Assembly: GCA_022821385.1 (NCBI GenBank)
Contig: JAJEDR010000010.1
Location: 1 to 32,717, forward strand
Direction: 5' to 3'
Length of the DNA: 32,717 nucleotides
Source: Rhodothermales bacterium
GTDB taxonomy: Bacteria; Bacteroidota; Rhodothermia; Rhodothermales; Bin80
The notes beneath the pieces were generated by a model. The model worked only from the letters and a program-made list of their open reading frames with translations. It searched no databases and was not told where the DNA came from. Made by a program: the position numbers and the translations under genes. This document shows positions 16,385 to 25,180 of this stretch, piece after piece. The stretch's first letter is position 1; each line of letters starts with the position of its first letter.

Positions 16385-17038
16385 ATGTCGGTATCAATTT
16401 CTTGGAGAAGATCAGATTTGTTTCTGTTTGGTGATGTTCGCGGAAGAATCGACAGCCCGAGTAGCACGACTTTTCATAACCTGATCAACTCGGAGATCAA
16501 GCCTGATGACTTGAGCCTGATTTTGGATTTTTCCAGAGTCTCGTTTATTTCCAGTGCAGGGTTGCGCATTTTGCTTATCGTGGCAAAAGAATATGCTACT
16601 TCAGAGAAGCTGTTTGGCATATGTTCGCTCCCGGGTATAATTCAAGAGGTGATGGGCGTCAGCGGCTTCAAAAGGGTTGTTCGAATATTTGACTCCCTGG
16701 ACGAATCACTTAAAGAAATTGGGATTGAGCTACCCGTTGAGGAAGATGGCTCGCCTGATATCGAAGAAATGGACACCAGCGATTCCCCCCGCTTCCTGGA
16801 TACCTTCAGTCAAAATATTTTAACTGAAAGATTCATTGATGTAGCCCAGTATTCTATTCAGAAGTACGAGAACGAAACGGGCGAAAAACTCTCACCAGAA
16901 GTGCAAGAACAGGCAATAAAAGAGATTGAGATTGAGCTTGCCGAAATTCGTGAAGAGATTCGGCGGAAGATCTGGGGATACCGCATGAAGATATTCTATG
17001 CATCCGACATTAAACTCAGAAAGTTTTTGGATACATAA
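16385..17038 (+). CDS. STAS-domain protein (anti-sigma antagonist-like)
   Basis: A 217-residue cytosolic protein. Residues 1-105 form a STAS domain of the SpoIIAA type, with LSLILDFSRVSFISSAGLRI containing the likely phosphoserine Ser58 in the SSAG turn. About residues 120-217 are an extra acidic linker and a helical, coiled-coil-prone region (EQAIKEIEIELAEIREEIRR) not found in simple antagonists. The ATG at 16385 is preferred over 16334 because the STAS fold begins right after it. No kinase/anti-sigma or phosphatase partner is seen nearby. The PDC sensor lipoprotein at 18091 could belong to the same stress pathway, but that is speculation. Confidence 0.82.
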   Translation: MSVSISWRRSDLFLFGDVRGRIDSPSSTTFHNLINSEIKPDDLSLILDFSRVSFISSAGLRILLIVAKEYATSEKLFGICSLPGIIQEVMGVSGFKRVVRIFDSLDESLKEIGIELPVEEDGSPDIEEMDTSDSPRFLDTFSQNILTERFIDVAQYSIQKYENETGEKLSPEVQEQAIKEIEIELAEIREEIRRKIWGYRMKIFYASDIKLRKFLDT

Positions 17039-17233
17039 TGTCGGTAATAGCAAAGTGTGATTCGCGGTAATACATGGGTGGCACAGCCGTCTGTGTCAGG
17101 CATCGAGTCCTCCGTTAGGAACCCTTGATGAGGGGCAGTTGATCCACTCGAAGCAACTCAATTGGAATGATGGATCAATAGTCGGCCTACTTAACCCCGA
17201 CCGGCTAAGTCCAAGATATCCCGACCCGGAGCA

Positions 17234-18031
17234 TTAATCCAATTCGCCTTGTGGCATCGCACGGATTGCCCCAATGGATACTCCTCCATCAACAAGATAG
17301 GTTTGGCCCGTGATGTAGCGACTGGATTCAGATGCCAGGAAAACTACCATACCATCCAGGTCGTCCGGTCGACCTGGTCGAGCCATTGGTATCCGCTCCT
17401 TGAGCATTGAGAGCCAGGTCTCGTCTTCGTAAAGCATCCTGCTCTGCTCTGTCTTAAACCAACCCGGAGCCAAGCAATTGACCGTGATACCATATTCGGC
17501 CCAGTCATGGGCCAACGACATTGTAAGCTGCTTAATACCACCCCGGCTTGCGCAATAGGGCCCCATCCCTGCATAACCGGCAACACAAGTCACTGAACCA
17601 ATATTAATCACCCGGCCCCAATGCTGCGCTTTCATGATATGCGCCGCCGCCTGTGCCACAAAGAAAGCGCCGCGGAGATTTGTATTGACGACCGTGTCCC
17701 AATCCTCCGCAGTGACCTCCAAGGCACGACGGCGAACGTTACAACCGGCATTGTTCACCAAAACATCCAGTCGTCCAAACTGTGCTTCCACATTTTGGAC
17801 AGCAGACTGAATACTGGACAGATCCAGAACATCCAGTTCCACCGGAAGTACTCGACCTCCGATGTCCAGAATATCTCCTTCGGTTTCCGCTAGCCTTTCT
17901 AGATCACGACTTGTGATAGCGATGTCAGCTCCAGCCCGCGCCAAAGCCCTCGCCATGTATTGGCCCAGTCCACGACTGGCGCCGGTAACCAGCGCAACCC
18001 GTCCAGAAAGATCAAAAAGTTGCTGTGACAT
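17234..18031 (-). CDS. Gluconate-5-dehydrogenase-like SDR with Lys to Arg change
   Basis: A 265-residue SDR closest in pattern to gluconate 5-dehydrogenase / 2-deoxy-gluconate dehydrogenases (KQLTMSL, VNCLAPGWFKTEQ, VDGGVSIG). TGASRGLG (16-23), NNAG (93-96), Ser146 and Tyr159 are present. The catalytic motif reads YCASRGG, so the usual lysine at position 163 is arginine (codon CGG). Arginine at this place normally cripples SDR activity, so the protein may be altered or inactive. The ATG at 18031 is chosen because the family N-terminus starts there; the track-length start at 18091 would run through the palindrome. It is divergent from the sensor lipoprotein at 18091. Confidence 0.83.
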   Translation of the reverse strand: MSQQLFDLSGRVALVTGASRGLGQYMARALARAGADIAITSRDLERLAETEGDILDIGGRVLPVELDVLDLSSIQSAVQNVEAQFGRLDVLVNNAGCNVRRRALEVTAEDWDTVVNTNLRGAFFVAQAAAHIMKAQHWGRVINIGSVTCVAGYAGMGPYCASRGGIKQLTMSLAHDWAEYGITVNCLAPGWFKTEQSRMLYEDETWLSMLKERIPMARPGRPDDLDGMVVFLASESSRYITGQTYLVDGGVSIGAIRAMPQGELD

Positions 18032-18048
18032 CCGAAACAACTGTTGTT

Positions 18049-18088
18049 TTTGGGTATTATATGCGTCATTTCGTACATAATACCCAAA
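18049..18088. promoter_or_regulatory. 40-base palindrome between divergent genes
   Basis: TTTGGGTATTAT (18049-18060) is mirrored by ATAATACCCAAA (18077-18088) as perfect 12-base arms. The 16-base centre continues the symmetry in part (TGCG against CGTA). It fills the gap between the ATGs of the SDR (18031) and the sensor lipoprotein (18091). A large dimeric or tetrameric regulator could control both genes from here. It could also fold as a hairpin in either leader RNA. Confidence 0.6.
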
Positions 18089-18090
18089 CA

Positions 18091-18597
18091 ATGCGTTCCT
18101 CCATCATTCCAGGTCTCCTCTTGCTCGCCCTTGTAAGTACTCAGGCCTGCCGCCTGGATGAGTCGGTTCAAGAGGCATTACAGGCCGCAGTGGTTGTCGC
18201 CCTCGATTCTTTGGCGGAGGAGTTGACGACAGAGCCTCTCACCGACGCAGACGCGTATACGGAGCTTTTGCGGGTCTACCTGGAGGCGCATCCCATGTTC
18301 TATGGGGCTGCTGTGGCGCTGTTGGACGAGGCTGGCACCGTCACGACTAGCCTCTATGTTTATCGCACCGCTGATGGCTACCAAGTTCTTGATCTGGTCC
18401 AGCCCGACTACAATATCGATGGGCAGGATTGGATCACGATGCCGTTGGCGGCCAACGCAGGTGTATGGACACCCCCTTACTTCGATGCGGGCGGCGGTGA
18501 AATCTGGATGATTACGCGTTCTGTTCCGGTACTGGATTCGGGAAATGTCTTCGCCATCGTGACCACCGATCTACCCGTGGATGCCCCCAGTGAGTGA
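18091..18597 (+). CDS. Free-standing PDC/Cache-like sensor lipoprotein
   Basis: A 168-residue lipoprotein. Residues 1-20 form a signal peptide with lipobox VSTQAC (Cys20). The rest matches the pattern of an extracytoplasmic PDC/Cache sensor domain: a helix (about 30-65), then MFYGAAVALLDEAG, YVYRTADGYQVLDL, the GQDWITMPL loop, VWTPPYFDAGGGEIWMITRS and VFAIVTTDLPV. In typical proteins this domain is followed by a membrane segment and a PP2C, HAMP, kinase or cyclase module. Here nothing follows, so it cannot signal alone and would need a partner or act as a binding protein. The ATG at 18091 is chosen for the signal peptide. Confidence 0.75.
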   Translation: MRSSIIPGLLLLALVSTQACRLDESVQEALQAAVVVALDSLAEELTTEPLTDADAYTELLRVYLEAHPMFYGAAVALLDEAGTVTTSLYVYRTADGYQVLDLVQPDYNIDGQDWITMPLAANAGVWTPPYFDAGGGEIWMITRSVPVLDSGNVFAIVTTDLPVDAPSE

Positions 18598-18670
18598 TTT
18601 CGTGGGGGAGTATATATCTGAGTGACCCACAATCCATTAGCATGTTGGAATCTGTAGGGTATGCGGAAGA

Positions 18671-18987
18671 CTAGAATCCGCGGGAAGGGAATTGCTCCTG
18701 AATCATCGGGATGCCGGATACCCAAACGCTGACCTTGGCACCTGTAGCCGAGGTGTTGCTCCCGGCACCGCGAAGAATAACAGCGATGTGATTGTCCGTT
18801 GATTCATTGCTGTAGATCAGGGCGAGGTGATTCAGTACCTTGGTAACCAGGTCCAAGCCTCCATGAAGGGAGTCACGAACGCGATCCCGTAGCTGGCATC
18901 ATACCCTCCTGCCTTCGGCTTTACCTCGTGCAGATTGCCTCCATCCAGCGGCATTTTCCAGCCCTGCGGCTGCTGACTCAAAGACAC
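18671..18987 (-). pseudogene. Small unknown gene with a frameshift
   Basis: Two minus-strand frames join into a protein of about 105 residues. The first part reads SQQPQGWKMPLDGGNLHEV and DASYGIAFV, from a GTG near 18987. The second reads DSLHGGLDLVTKVLNHLALI, then TDNHIAVILRGAGS, to the stop at 18671. The join lies near 18883-18893 and needs one extra base. No signal peptide, membrane segment or known family is seen. It lies between the sensor lipoprotein and the sugar-acid operon. It may be a decayed gene or an assembly error. Confidence 0.45.
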
Positions 18988-19023
18988 GCTATAATTCCCT
19001 TATTTTATACGTCGCTGAAACGT

Positions 19024-19039
19024 CAAAGGTCTACCTTTG
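19024..19039. promoter_or_regulatory. Operator-like palindrome before the sugar-acid operon
   Basis: CAAAGGT-CT-ACCTTTG is a perfect 7+7 inverted repeat ending 26 bases before the ATG at 19066. Its place and symmetry suit a repressor operator for the five-gene operon. TATAAT-like strings occur upstream at 18990-18995, and an A/T-rich TATTTTATAC at 19001-19010. Confidence 0.5.
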
Positions 19040-19065
19040 TGCAGACATAAGTAACTGTTAAAACC

Positions 19066-19833
19066 ATGTTCAGTCTCGAATCCAAAATTGCTATCGTCAC
19101 CGGTGGCGCCAAGGGAATTGGTGAAGCAACCTGCCGTGCATTCATTCAACAGGGAGCAACCGTGCACTTGCTTGATATTGATATGCCAAACGCTCACAGG
19201 GTTGCAAACGATCTGGGTGCACGCTGTGAGGCGCACAACTGCGATGTTACGGATTCAAATGCTGTAGCAGATACCATAAACACGGTCGCCCAAATACATA
19301 ACAGACTGGATATTCTGGTAAACAACGCCGGAGCGGGCCACATTGGCAGCATTGATAAGGCAACCGAGGAGGATATGGACCGCATGTATACAATCAATGT
19401 AAAGAGTGTGTACTATGGCATGCTTGCAGCCCTGCCCCATATGAAAAAATCAAGCGGAGGAAGCATTATTAACCTTGCTTCAATTGTTTCCATTGTTGGC
19501 ATTCCTGATCGTTTTGCATACTCCACGAGCAAAGGGGCCGTAGCGGCTATGACTCGCAGCATGGCAGTGGACAGCTTAAAAGACGGTATCCGTTGCAATA
19601 GTGTCGCACCCGCACGCGTACATACTCCATTTGTAGACGCATACCTGGAGAAGTACTACCCAGATGCGAAGGAGGAGATGTTCAGCAGATTATCCAAAGC
19701 TCAACCCATGGGGCGTATGGCCACACCTGAGGAGGTGGCCGCATTGATTTGCTACCTTGCCTCCGATGAAAGTGCGTTTCTGACCGGGGTTTCACTCCCT
19801 ATGGATGGCGGCGCCTTCACGTTACAACCTTAA
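19066..19833 (+). CDS. SDR, likely 2-keto-3-deoxy sugar-acid dehydrogenase
   Basis: A 255-residue NAD(P)-dependent SDR. TGGAKGIG (12-19), NNAG (86-89), Ser139, Tyr152 and Lys156 (YSTSK) are intact. The sequence pattern (PARVHTPFVDAYLEKYYPD, QPMGRMATPEEVA, PMDGGAF) is like 2-keto-3-deoxy-L-fuconate dehydrogenases, which oxidise the 2-keto-3-deoxy acid to the 2,4-diketo acid. This fits the FAH-type hydrolase gene 13 bases downstream, which would cut that product. First gene of the five-gene operon, with a palindrome upstream. The exact sugar is not shown by sequence. Confidence 0.85.
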   Translation: MFSLESKIAIVTGGAKGIGEATCRAFIQQGATVHLLDIDMPNAHRVANDLGARCEAHNCDVTDSNAVADTINTVAQIHNRLDILVNNAGAGHIGSIDKATEEDMDRMYTINVKSVYYGMLAALPHMKKSSGGSIINLASIVSIVGIPDRFAYSTSKGAVAAMTRSMAVDSLKDGIRCNSVAPARVHTPFVDAYLEKYYPDAKEEMFSRLSKAQPMGRMATPEEVAALICYLASDESAFLTGVSLPMDGGAFTLQP

Positions 19834-19846
19834 TACTTCCGTAATA

Positions 19847-20695
19847 ATGAAACTTATTCGTATTGGACCCGCCGGACAAGAAAAACCCGGACTGCTCCTG
19901 GATGGTGGTCGGCGTATTGACGCTACCCCAGTTGTAGATGACTACGATGAACATTTCTTTGACCAGGGCGGACTTGCGAGACTGCGTGCATGGTTTAATG
20001 GAGGCACATCGCAACAGGAATTAGATCCCGATTTGCGTATGGGTCCTCCTATTGCCCGTCCTTCAAAAATTGTTTGCGTGGGACTTAATTATGCGCTGCA
20101 CGCCAAAGAAAGCGGAATGGATCCCCCTGCGGAACCTGTCCTGTTCTTTAAGGCCAGTTCAGCCATCTGCGGTCCTTTTGATGATGTGATCATTCCCGAT
20201 GATAAAACCGATTGGGAAGTCGAATTGGCCGTGGTCATTGGCAAACGTGCCAGCTACGTTACCGTCGAACAGGCCCCGGATTACGTCGCAGGCTATGTAT
20301 TGCACAACGACTACAGTGAGCGTATAAGCCAGTTAGAGCGTGGTGGCCAGTGGGTCAAGGGAAAGAGCTTTGACACATTTGCCCCTCTGGGCCCCTTCCT
20401 TGCAACCACCGACGAAATCCCCGACCCGAATAACCTCAAACTATGGTTGTCGGTCAATGGAACTATGCTGCAGGAGAGTACAACAGCCGATTTTATTTTT
20501 AATGTGTGGAAGGTGATCAGTTACACAAGTCAGTTTATGACGCTCCTGCCTGGCGATGTGATTTCTACGGGCACACCGGCCGGGGTTGGCCTGGGTTTGA
20601 AACCTCAGCGATTCCTGCAGCCGGGGGATGTTGTCGAACTCGGTATTGACGGGCTCGGCAGGGCCCGACAGGTTGCACGTTCACTAAATCCATAA
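19847..20695 (+). CDS. FAH-family hydrolase, likely 2,4-diketo-3-deoxy acid hydrolase
   Basis: A 282-residue cytosolic metal-dependent hydrolase of the fumarylacetoacetase family. Metal ligands Glu124, Glu126 (DWEVELAVVIG) and Asp155 (HNDYSER) are present, with the substrate loop KGKSFDTFAPLGP (171-183) and the family ending PGDVISTGTPAGVGLG. This layout matches 2,4-diketo-3-deoxy-L-fuconate hydrolase and relatives, which release pyruvate and a hydroxy acid. The ATG at 19847 is chosen by family length. It follows the SDR by 13 bases and precedes the permease by 5 bases, so it is in the same operon. Confidence 0.88.
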   Translation: MKLIRIGPAGQEKPGLLLDGGRRIDATPVVDDYDEHFFDQGGLARLRAWFNGGTSQQELDPDLRMGPPIARPSKIVCVGLNYALHAKESGMDPPAEPVLFFKASSAICGPFDDVIIPDDKTDWEVELAVVIGKRASYVTVEQAPDYVAGYVLHNDYSERISQLERGGQWVKGKSFDTFAPLGPFLATTDEIPDPNNLKLWLSVNGTMLQESTTADFIFNVWKVISYTSQFMTLLPGDVISTGTPAGVGLGLKPQRFLQPGDVVELGIDGLGRARQVARSLNP

Positions 20696-20700
20696 TCGCG

Positions 20701-22053
20701 ATGACTCCTATCCTGATTCTATTGCTTGGGATCATCATTGTCGTAGGCTTGATTGTAGGCCTGCGAATCAATGCGTTTGTCGCACTCATTACCGCGGCCA
20801 TCGTGATCAGTATTCTATCCCCCGGAGAATGGTCAACCAAGATCACACGCGTGGCCACCGCTTTCGGAACAACCGCAGGAAGCATTGGCATCGTGATTGC
20901 CATGGCAGCAGTGATTGGCGTAACCATGATGAACAGCGGTGCGGCCGACCGTGTCGTTCAGGCTTTTATTCGTTTACTGGGACAGGAGCGGGGCAGTCCT
21001 GCCCTGGCAGCCAGCGGCTTCATGCTGTCAATCCCGGTCTTCTTTGATACGGTCTTTTACCTACTGATCCCCCTCGCACGCTCACTGTTTACCCAGACCA
21101 AGCGAAATTATCTACAATATGTCGTGGCAATCGCCGCCGGAGCAGCAGCCACGCATGCGCTGGTACCTCCTACACCAGGGCCCCTGATTATCGCAGAAAA
21201 TCTGAGTGTGGACTTGGGCATTATGATTCTGGTGGGGATAACAGTTGCACTGCCAGCCGCAATCCTGGGATTGATGTATGCTGGCTGGCTGAATAGAAAA
21301 ATGACAGTCCCCATGCGAGACGTTCCGGGGGTAGATGCCGATGCAACTGTTCTTGACACACTTCCCGGCTTAGGCTTCTCTGTACTGCCTATTGTCCTCC
21401 CGATACTCCTGATTGCGGGCAAAACAGTCTTTCTCCCACTACTGGATAACGACACCATTCTCGCTCGCTGGATCATCGTACTCGGCGACCCAAATATGGC
21501 GCTACTCCTGGCAGCCGCAGTGTCTACATCAGTTTATATCCAGATGCGGCGACCCTCGCGAGAGAATCTTGGCAAACTGATTGAGCAGTCACTGATGAGC
21601 GGTGGGCTCATCATTCTCATTACTGCCGCAGGCGGGACGTTCGGTGCCATGCTTAAAGAGGTCCAAATTGGACCCGCAATAAGTGATCTGTTTGCCGGAA
21701 CCTCGGGAACATCGGGTTTGGGGATGCTCATACTTGGTTTTGGTATTGCCAGTCTACTCAAATTTGCCCAGGGATCATCAACCGTCGCAATGATCACGGC
21801 CTCGGCTATGCTGGCAGCAATGATCACACCTGAACAAGATCTCGGATTCAATGTGGTATATCTGGGTACCGCCATCGGTGCAGGCTCACTTGTTGGGTCG
21901 TGGATGAATGACAGCGGATTCTGGATATACTCAAAAATGAGCGGTCTCACCGAAGTTGAGACACTCAAGTCTTGGTCAATGCTGCTTGTCATTCTGGGGA
22001 TTTCTGCAGGCTTGATGTCCGTGATCCTATCACTTCTTCTCCCTCTCACATAA
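20701..22053 (+). CDS. GntP-family sugar-acid:H+ symporter
   Basis: A 450-residue inner-membrane transporter with about 12 hydrophobic segments. Family landmarks are visible: [35 protein letters not shown] and [20 protein letters not shown], with the final NDSGFW box. GntP proteins take up gluconate and related acids with protons. Its place between the hydrolase and dehydratase genes marks it as the importer of the operon's substrate. D-serine or other acids cannot be excluded, since DsdX is in the same family. Confidence 0.92.
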   Translation: MTPILILLLGIIIVVGLIVGLRINAFVALITAAIVISILSPGEWSTKITRVATAFGTTAGSIGIVIAMAAVIGVTMMNSGAADRVVQAFIRLLGQERGSPALAASGFMLSIPVFFDTVFYLLIPLARSLFTQTKRNYLQYVVAIAAGAAATHALVPPTPGPLIIAENLSVDLGIMILVGITVALPAAILGLMYAGWLNRKMTVPMRDVPGVDADATVLDTLPGLGFSVLPIVLPILLIAGKTVFLPLLDNDTILARWIIVLGDPNMALLLAAAVSTSVYIQMRRPSRENLGKLIEQSLMSGGLIILITAAGGTFGAMLKEVQIGPAISDLFAGTSGTSGLGMLILGFGIASLLKFAQGSSTVAMITASAMLAAMITPEQDLGFNVVYLGTAIGAGSLVGSWMNDSGFWIYSKMSGLTEVETLKSWSMLLVILGISAGLMSVILSLLLPLT

Positions 22054-22058
22054 TAAAA

Positions 22059-23738
22059 ATGAATCGATACAGTAAACAGGTGACACAAAATCCCCTGCAA
22101 AGCGGTGCGCGTGCCATGCTGCACGCCGTCGGCCTGACAGAAAAAGATCTTGATAAGCCACAGGTTGGTATTGTGAGCATGGGCTGGGAAGGAAACCCCT
22201 GTAACATGCACCTCAATGACTTGGCAAAGAGCATCAAAGGTAGCGTCCAGACACAGGACTTGGTAGGTCTGATCTACCACACGATTGGGGTAAGCGACGG
22301 GATCTCCATGGGCTCTTCAGGGATGCGGTTCTCGCTTCCCTCTCGCGATCTTATTGCTGAATCCATTGAGACGGTCGCGTCAGCTCAATGGTATGATGCC
22401 GTGATAGCCGTCGCAGGCTGTGATAAGAATATGCCCGGATCCATCATGGCATTGGCGAGACTCAACCGCCCAGGACTGATGGTGTACGGCGGCACAATAA
22501 AGCCTGGATGCTGGAATGGAAAGCCGATTGATATTATATCTGCATTTGAAGCGGCTGGCCAGCGGGCCACCGGAGCCATAACCGATAAGGATTTTCGGGA
22601 AATTGCCCGTCACGCCTGCCCGGGCGCAGGCGCATGCGGGGGCATGTATACGGCGAACACGATGGCTTCTGCTATTGAAGCTCTGGGGATGACAGTGCCT
22701 TTTGACTCGTCATATCCCGCAGTAAGCGACGAAAAACAGGCGGAAACAGGACAAATAGGCGAGGTGATTTATCAGCTCCTGGAAAAGGACCTCAAACCAA
22801 AAGATATTCTCACCCGTGAAGCATTCGAAAATGCACTGCGCGTGGTCATTGTGCTTGGAGGATCAACCAACGCTGCCCTGCACCTTATTGCCATGGCCAG
22901 GGCTGCCCAAGTGCCGCTGACTCTGAATGACTTTCAGAGCATGAGCAATCAAACTCCCCTGCTGGGTGATCTTAAGCCAAGCGGACGTTTTGTAATGGAG
23001 GATCTCTATAACGTGGGGGGAGTCCCCGCTGTGATGAAGATGCTCCTCGAAAATGATCTGCTGCACGGTAGCTGCATGACCATAACCGGTCGCACGGTGC
23101 AAGAAAATTTGGCAGAAGTGCCCGATCTGACAGCAGGACAGGAAGTGATCAAACCACTTGATCAACCCATCAAAACAACCGGGCATCTGCAGATTCTCTA
23201 CGGAAACTTAGCCACAGAAGGGGCTGTCGCTAAAATTACGGGCAAGGAAGGCGAGCGGTTTGATGGAAATGCGCGTGTATTTGATACGGAAGAGGAAGCT
23301 ATGGAAGCTATTCTCGGAGGAAAAATCAAAACCGGAGATGTGCTCGTCCTACGCTACTGCGGCCCCAAAGGGGGCCCCGGTATGCCCGAAATGCTCCGCC
23401 CAACCAGTGCAATAGTGGGCGCCGGCCTAGGAGATAAAGTCGCACTTATCACCGATGGTCGCTTCTCCGGCGCTACACACGGGTTCGTGGTCGGTCACAT
23501 TACACCCGAGGCACAGGTTGGCGGTGCGATCGCGCTGGTGGAAGATGGGGATCCCATCACTATTGACACAGTCAATCGTGTTCTGACACTTGGAGTCAGT
23601 GAGTCCGTGTTGAATGCAAGACGGGAAAACTGGTCAACCCCACCGCTTAAGGCAGATGCCGGCGTACTCCTACGGTATGCACGAACGGTATCCTCGGCCA
23701 GTGACGGATGTATTACCGACGCAGCTTCCGCAACTTGA
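22059..23738 (+). CDS. ilvD: Dihydroxyacid/aldonate dehydratase (IlvD/Edd family)
   Basis: A 559-residue Fe-S dehydratase. Cys48 (GNPCNMHL), Cys121 (GCDKNMPGS) and Cys193 ([12 protein letters not shown]) are the expected cluster ligands. The [10 protein letters not shown] and [13 protein letters not shown] blocks place it with the ILV3-type branch, which includes true dihydroxyacid dehydratases of branched-chain amino-acid synthesis. Paralogues of this family also dehydrate sugar acids. Its place 5 bases after a GntP permease and 3 bases before a Zn-dehydrogenase, with an SDR and FAH hydrolase upstream, argues for a sugar-acid substrate (inference). The ATG at 22059 is chosen because an upstream frame start lies inside gntP-like coding DNA. 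Confidence 0.88.
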   Translation: MNRYSKQVTQNPLQSGARAMLHAVGLTEKDLDKPQVGIVSMGWEGNPCNMHLNDLAKSIKGSVQTQDLVGLIYHTIGVSDGISMGSSGMRFSLPSRDLIAESIETVASAQWYDAVIAVAGCDKNMPGSIMALARLNRPGLMVYGGTIKPGCWNGKPIDIISAFEAAGQRATGAITDKDFREIARHACPGAGACGGMYTANTMASAIEALGMTVPFDSSYPAVSDEKQAETGQIGEVIYQLLEKDLKPKDILTREAFENALRVVIVLGGSTNAALHLIAMARAAQVPLTLNDFQSMSNQTPLLGDLKPSGRFVMEDLYNVGGVPAVMKMLLENDLLHGSCMTITGRTVQENLAEVPDLTAGQEVIKPLDQPIKTTGHLQILYGNLATEGAVAKITGKEGERFDGNARVFDTEEEAMEAILGGKIKTGDVLVLRYCGPKGGPGMPEMLRPTSAIVGAGLGDKVALITDGRFSGATHGFVVGHITPEAQVGGAIALVEDGDPITIDTVNRVLTLGVSESVLNARRENWSTPPLKADAGVLLRYARTVSSASDGCITDAASAT

Positions 23739-23741
23739 TCT

Positions 23742-24740
23742 ATGCGCGCGCTTGTATATTCGGGAGCGTTTCAGATTGACCTGCAACACGTACCTGATCC
23801 GCAGCCGCTTCCTAACGAAGTGCTTGTGCGAGTGGACACGGTCGGTATTTGTGGATCTGATGTTCACGGATATACCGGAACCACCGGGCGTCGCCTTCCA
23901 CCGCTCATTATGGGGCATGAGGCGGCTGGGCGAGTCGCAAAATCCTCAAACGAATTTGAGGCAGGTGAAGAGGTTTGCTTTGACTCTACTATTGGATGCA
24001 CCACATGCCCCGAATGTGCCTCCGGCAGGGTGAACCGCTGCCCCGAACGAACGGTATTCGGTGTGAGCACACCTCGTTTTCGACGTGACGGCGCAATGGC
24101 AGATTTCGTTTGTGTGCCCGCCCATGTACTCAGGCGCATACCCGAGGGACTACCGCTCAAAATTGCAGCCATGTTTGAGCCGCTATCGGTTGGCTTACAT
24201 GCTGTACACAGAGGCGGCAATGCCCAAAACGCCCGGATTCTTATTATTGGCGCAGGAATGATTGGCCTGAGCATCCTACTCTCCGTGCGATTGCAGGAGC
24301 CGAGCGAAATCATAGTCATTGAGCCCAATGAGAATCGAAAAAATATGGCACGTCAGATTGGTGCTGATCACGTGCTTGATCCTGAGAAAAGTGCACAAAC
24401 CATTGATGCGGATCTCACTTTTGAGGCCGTAGGGGCTGCCTCAACCGTTGCCCAGGCCATCCATCACACTAAACTAGGTGGAAACATTGTGCTTGTTGGA
24501 AATACTTCCCAGCACCCACCGGTTGATATTCAACGTGTCGTCGCGAAGGAGCTGACTTTGATCGGGACTTATGCAAATGCGGGGGAATACGATGAAATTA
24601 TTGACCTTGTATCCCGAAAGCAACTGGATCCCTCCCCGCTCGTAAGCGCTGTTCTGCCGCTTGGGGACGGACCCGAAGCTTTTGACCGATTACACAGACA
24701 GGTGGAGCCGGAATGGATTAAGGTGCTCCTGCACACTTGA
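23742..24740 (+). CDS. Zn-dependent medium-chain dehydrogenase
   Basis: A 332-residue MDR enzyme of the sorbitol / threonine / galactitol-phosphate dehydrogenase type. Catalytic zinc ligands are Cys37 (GICGSDVHGY) and His59-Glu60 (GHEAAG). The structural zinc set is Cys86, 89, 92 and 100. The coenzyme loop is IIGAGMIGLS. It would oxidise a polyol or sugar (or reduce the reverse) with NAD. It is the last gene of the operon. Its final ~50 bases are duplicated at 26503-26556, at the far side of a decayed insertion. Confidence 0.88.
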   Translation: MRALVYSGAFQIDLQHVPDPQPLPNEVLVRVDTVGICGSDVHGYTGTTGRRLPPLIMGHEAAGRVAKSSNEFEAGEEVCFDSTIGCTTCPECASGRVNRCPERTVFGVSTPRFRRDGAMADFVCVPAHVLRRIPEGLPLKIAAMFEPLSVGLHAVHRGGNAQNARILIIGAGMIGLSILLSVRLQEPSEIIVIEPNENRKNMARQIGADHVLDPEKSAQTIDADLTFEAVGAASTVAQAIHHTKLGGNIVLVGNTSQHPPVDIQRVVAKELTLIGTYANAGEYDEIIDLVSRKQLDPSPLVSAVLPLGDGPEAFDRLHRQVEPEWIKVLLHT

Positions 24741-24919
24741 TCATGTTGGCTACTGCGACTCCCATGGTAGATGTATCGGGAGCCTCGCACTGAGCTCTCT
24801 TACGAGGTCATTCTCTACGCTTCCCGGTATTGACCAAGGAGAGACCGACCCGGTGCTTCACTCAAAAAACGCTACCAGGGCACTTCTTCGTCATTTGGAA
24901 GGAAAGCAAAGACACATGC
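24689..24919. repeat. Junction duplication, copy A
   Basis: This stretch holds the 3' end of the Zn-dehydrogenase gene followed by a decayed copy of the 3' end of the HAD gene. It is collinear with copy B at 26505-26739: TACACAGACAGG, GGATTAAGG, CTACTGCGACTCCCA and CGGGAGCCTCGC are shared, with scattered changes and small gaps. The two copies are direct repeats that flank the insertion. Confidence 0.85.
24747..24919 (-). pseudogene. HAD gene 3' remnant
   Basis: On the minus strand the last residues of the HAD protein are still readable (ENDLVRELSARLPIHLPWESQ against ENDLIGALSARLPKHPPWESQ of the intact gene). Upstream of that the frame is broken by shifts and stops. It is a fragment left by the duplication, not a gene. 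Confidence 0.75.
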
Positions 24920-24920
24920 C

Positions 24921-25160
24921 TTAATACTCAGAGAGTAATTCCATTGCCCGTGTTTCTGCCTTGGAAAGTTCGACGTGAGAGAGATTCTGGCGAAGCAGGT
25001 TAGCTGCGTCCAGTACTGTTTCATCTCCTTGTGCCACTGCAAGTTTGATCCAGGCGCAGGCTTCTACTTGATTCTCGGGCAATCCCGCTCCTGAGTAGTC
25101 GCTCGTTCCCACCGCTATATGGACCTTTGCATGTCCCTGTCGCGCTGCGATTTAGTACCA
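24921..25160 (-). pseudogene. Sel1-repeat gene, 5'-truncated copy
   Basis: The frame is open from about 25160 to the TAA at 24921 and reads RQGHAKVHIAVGTSDYSGAG, then LPENQVEACAWIKLAVAQGD, then LSKAETRAMELLSEY. This is one Sel1-like helical repeat plus the usual C-terminal tail. It aligns with the second half of the Sel1 gene at 26052-26423. No start and no first repeat remain; upstream the similarity stops near the end of a membrane-protein fragment. It is most likely a dead fragment. Confidence 0.7.
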
Positions 25161-25180
25161 CCCGCCCCGCTATTTATTCG

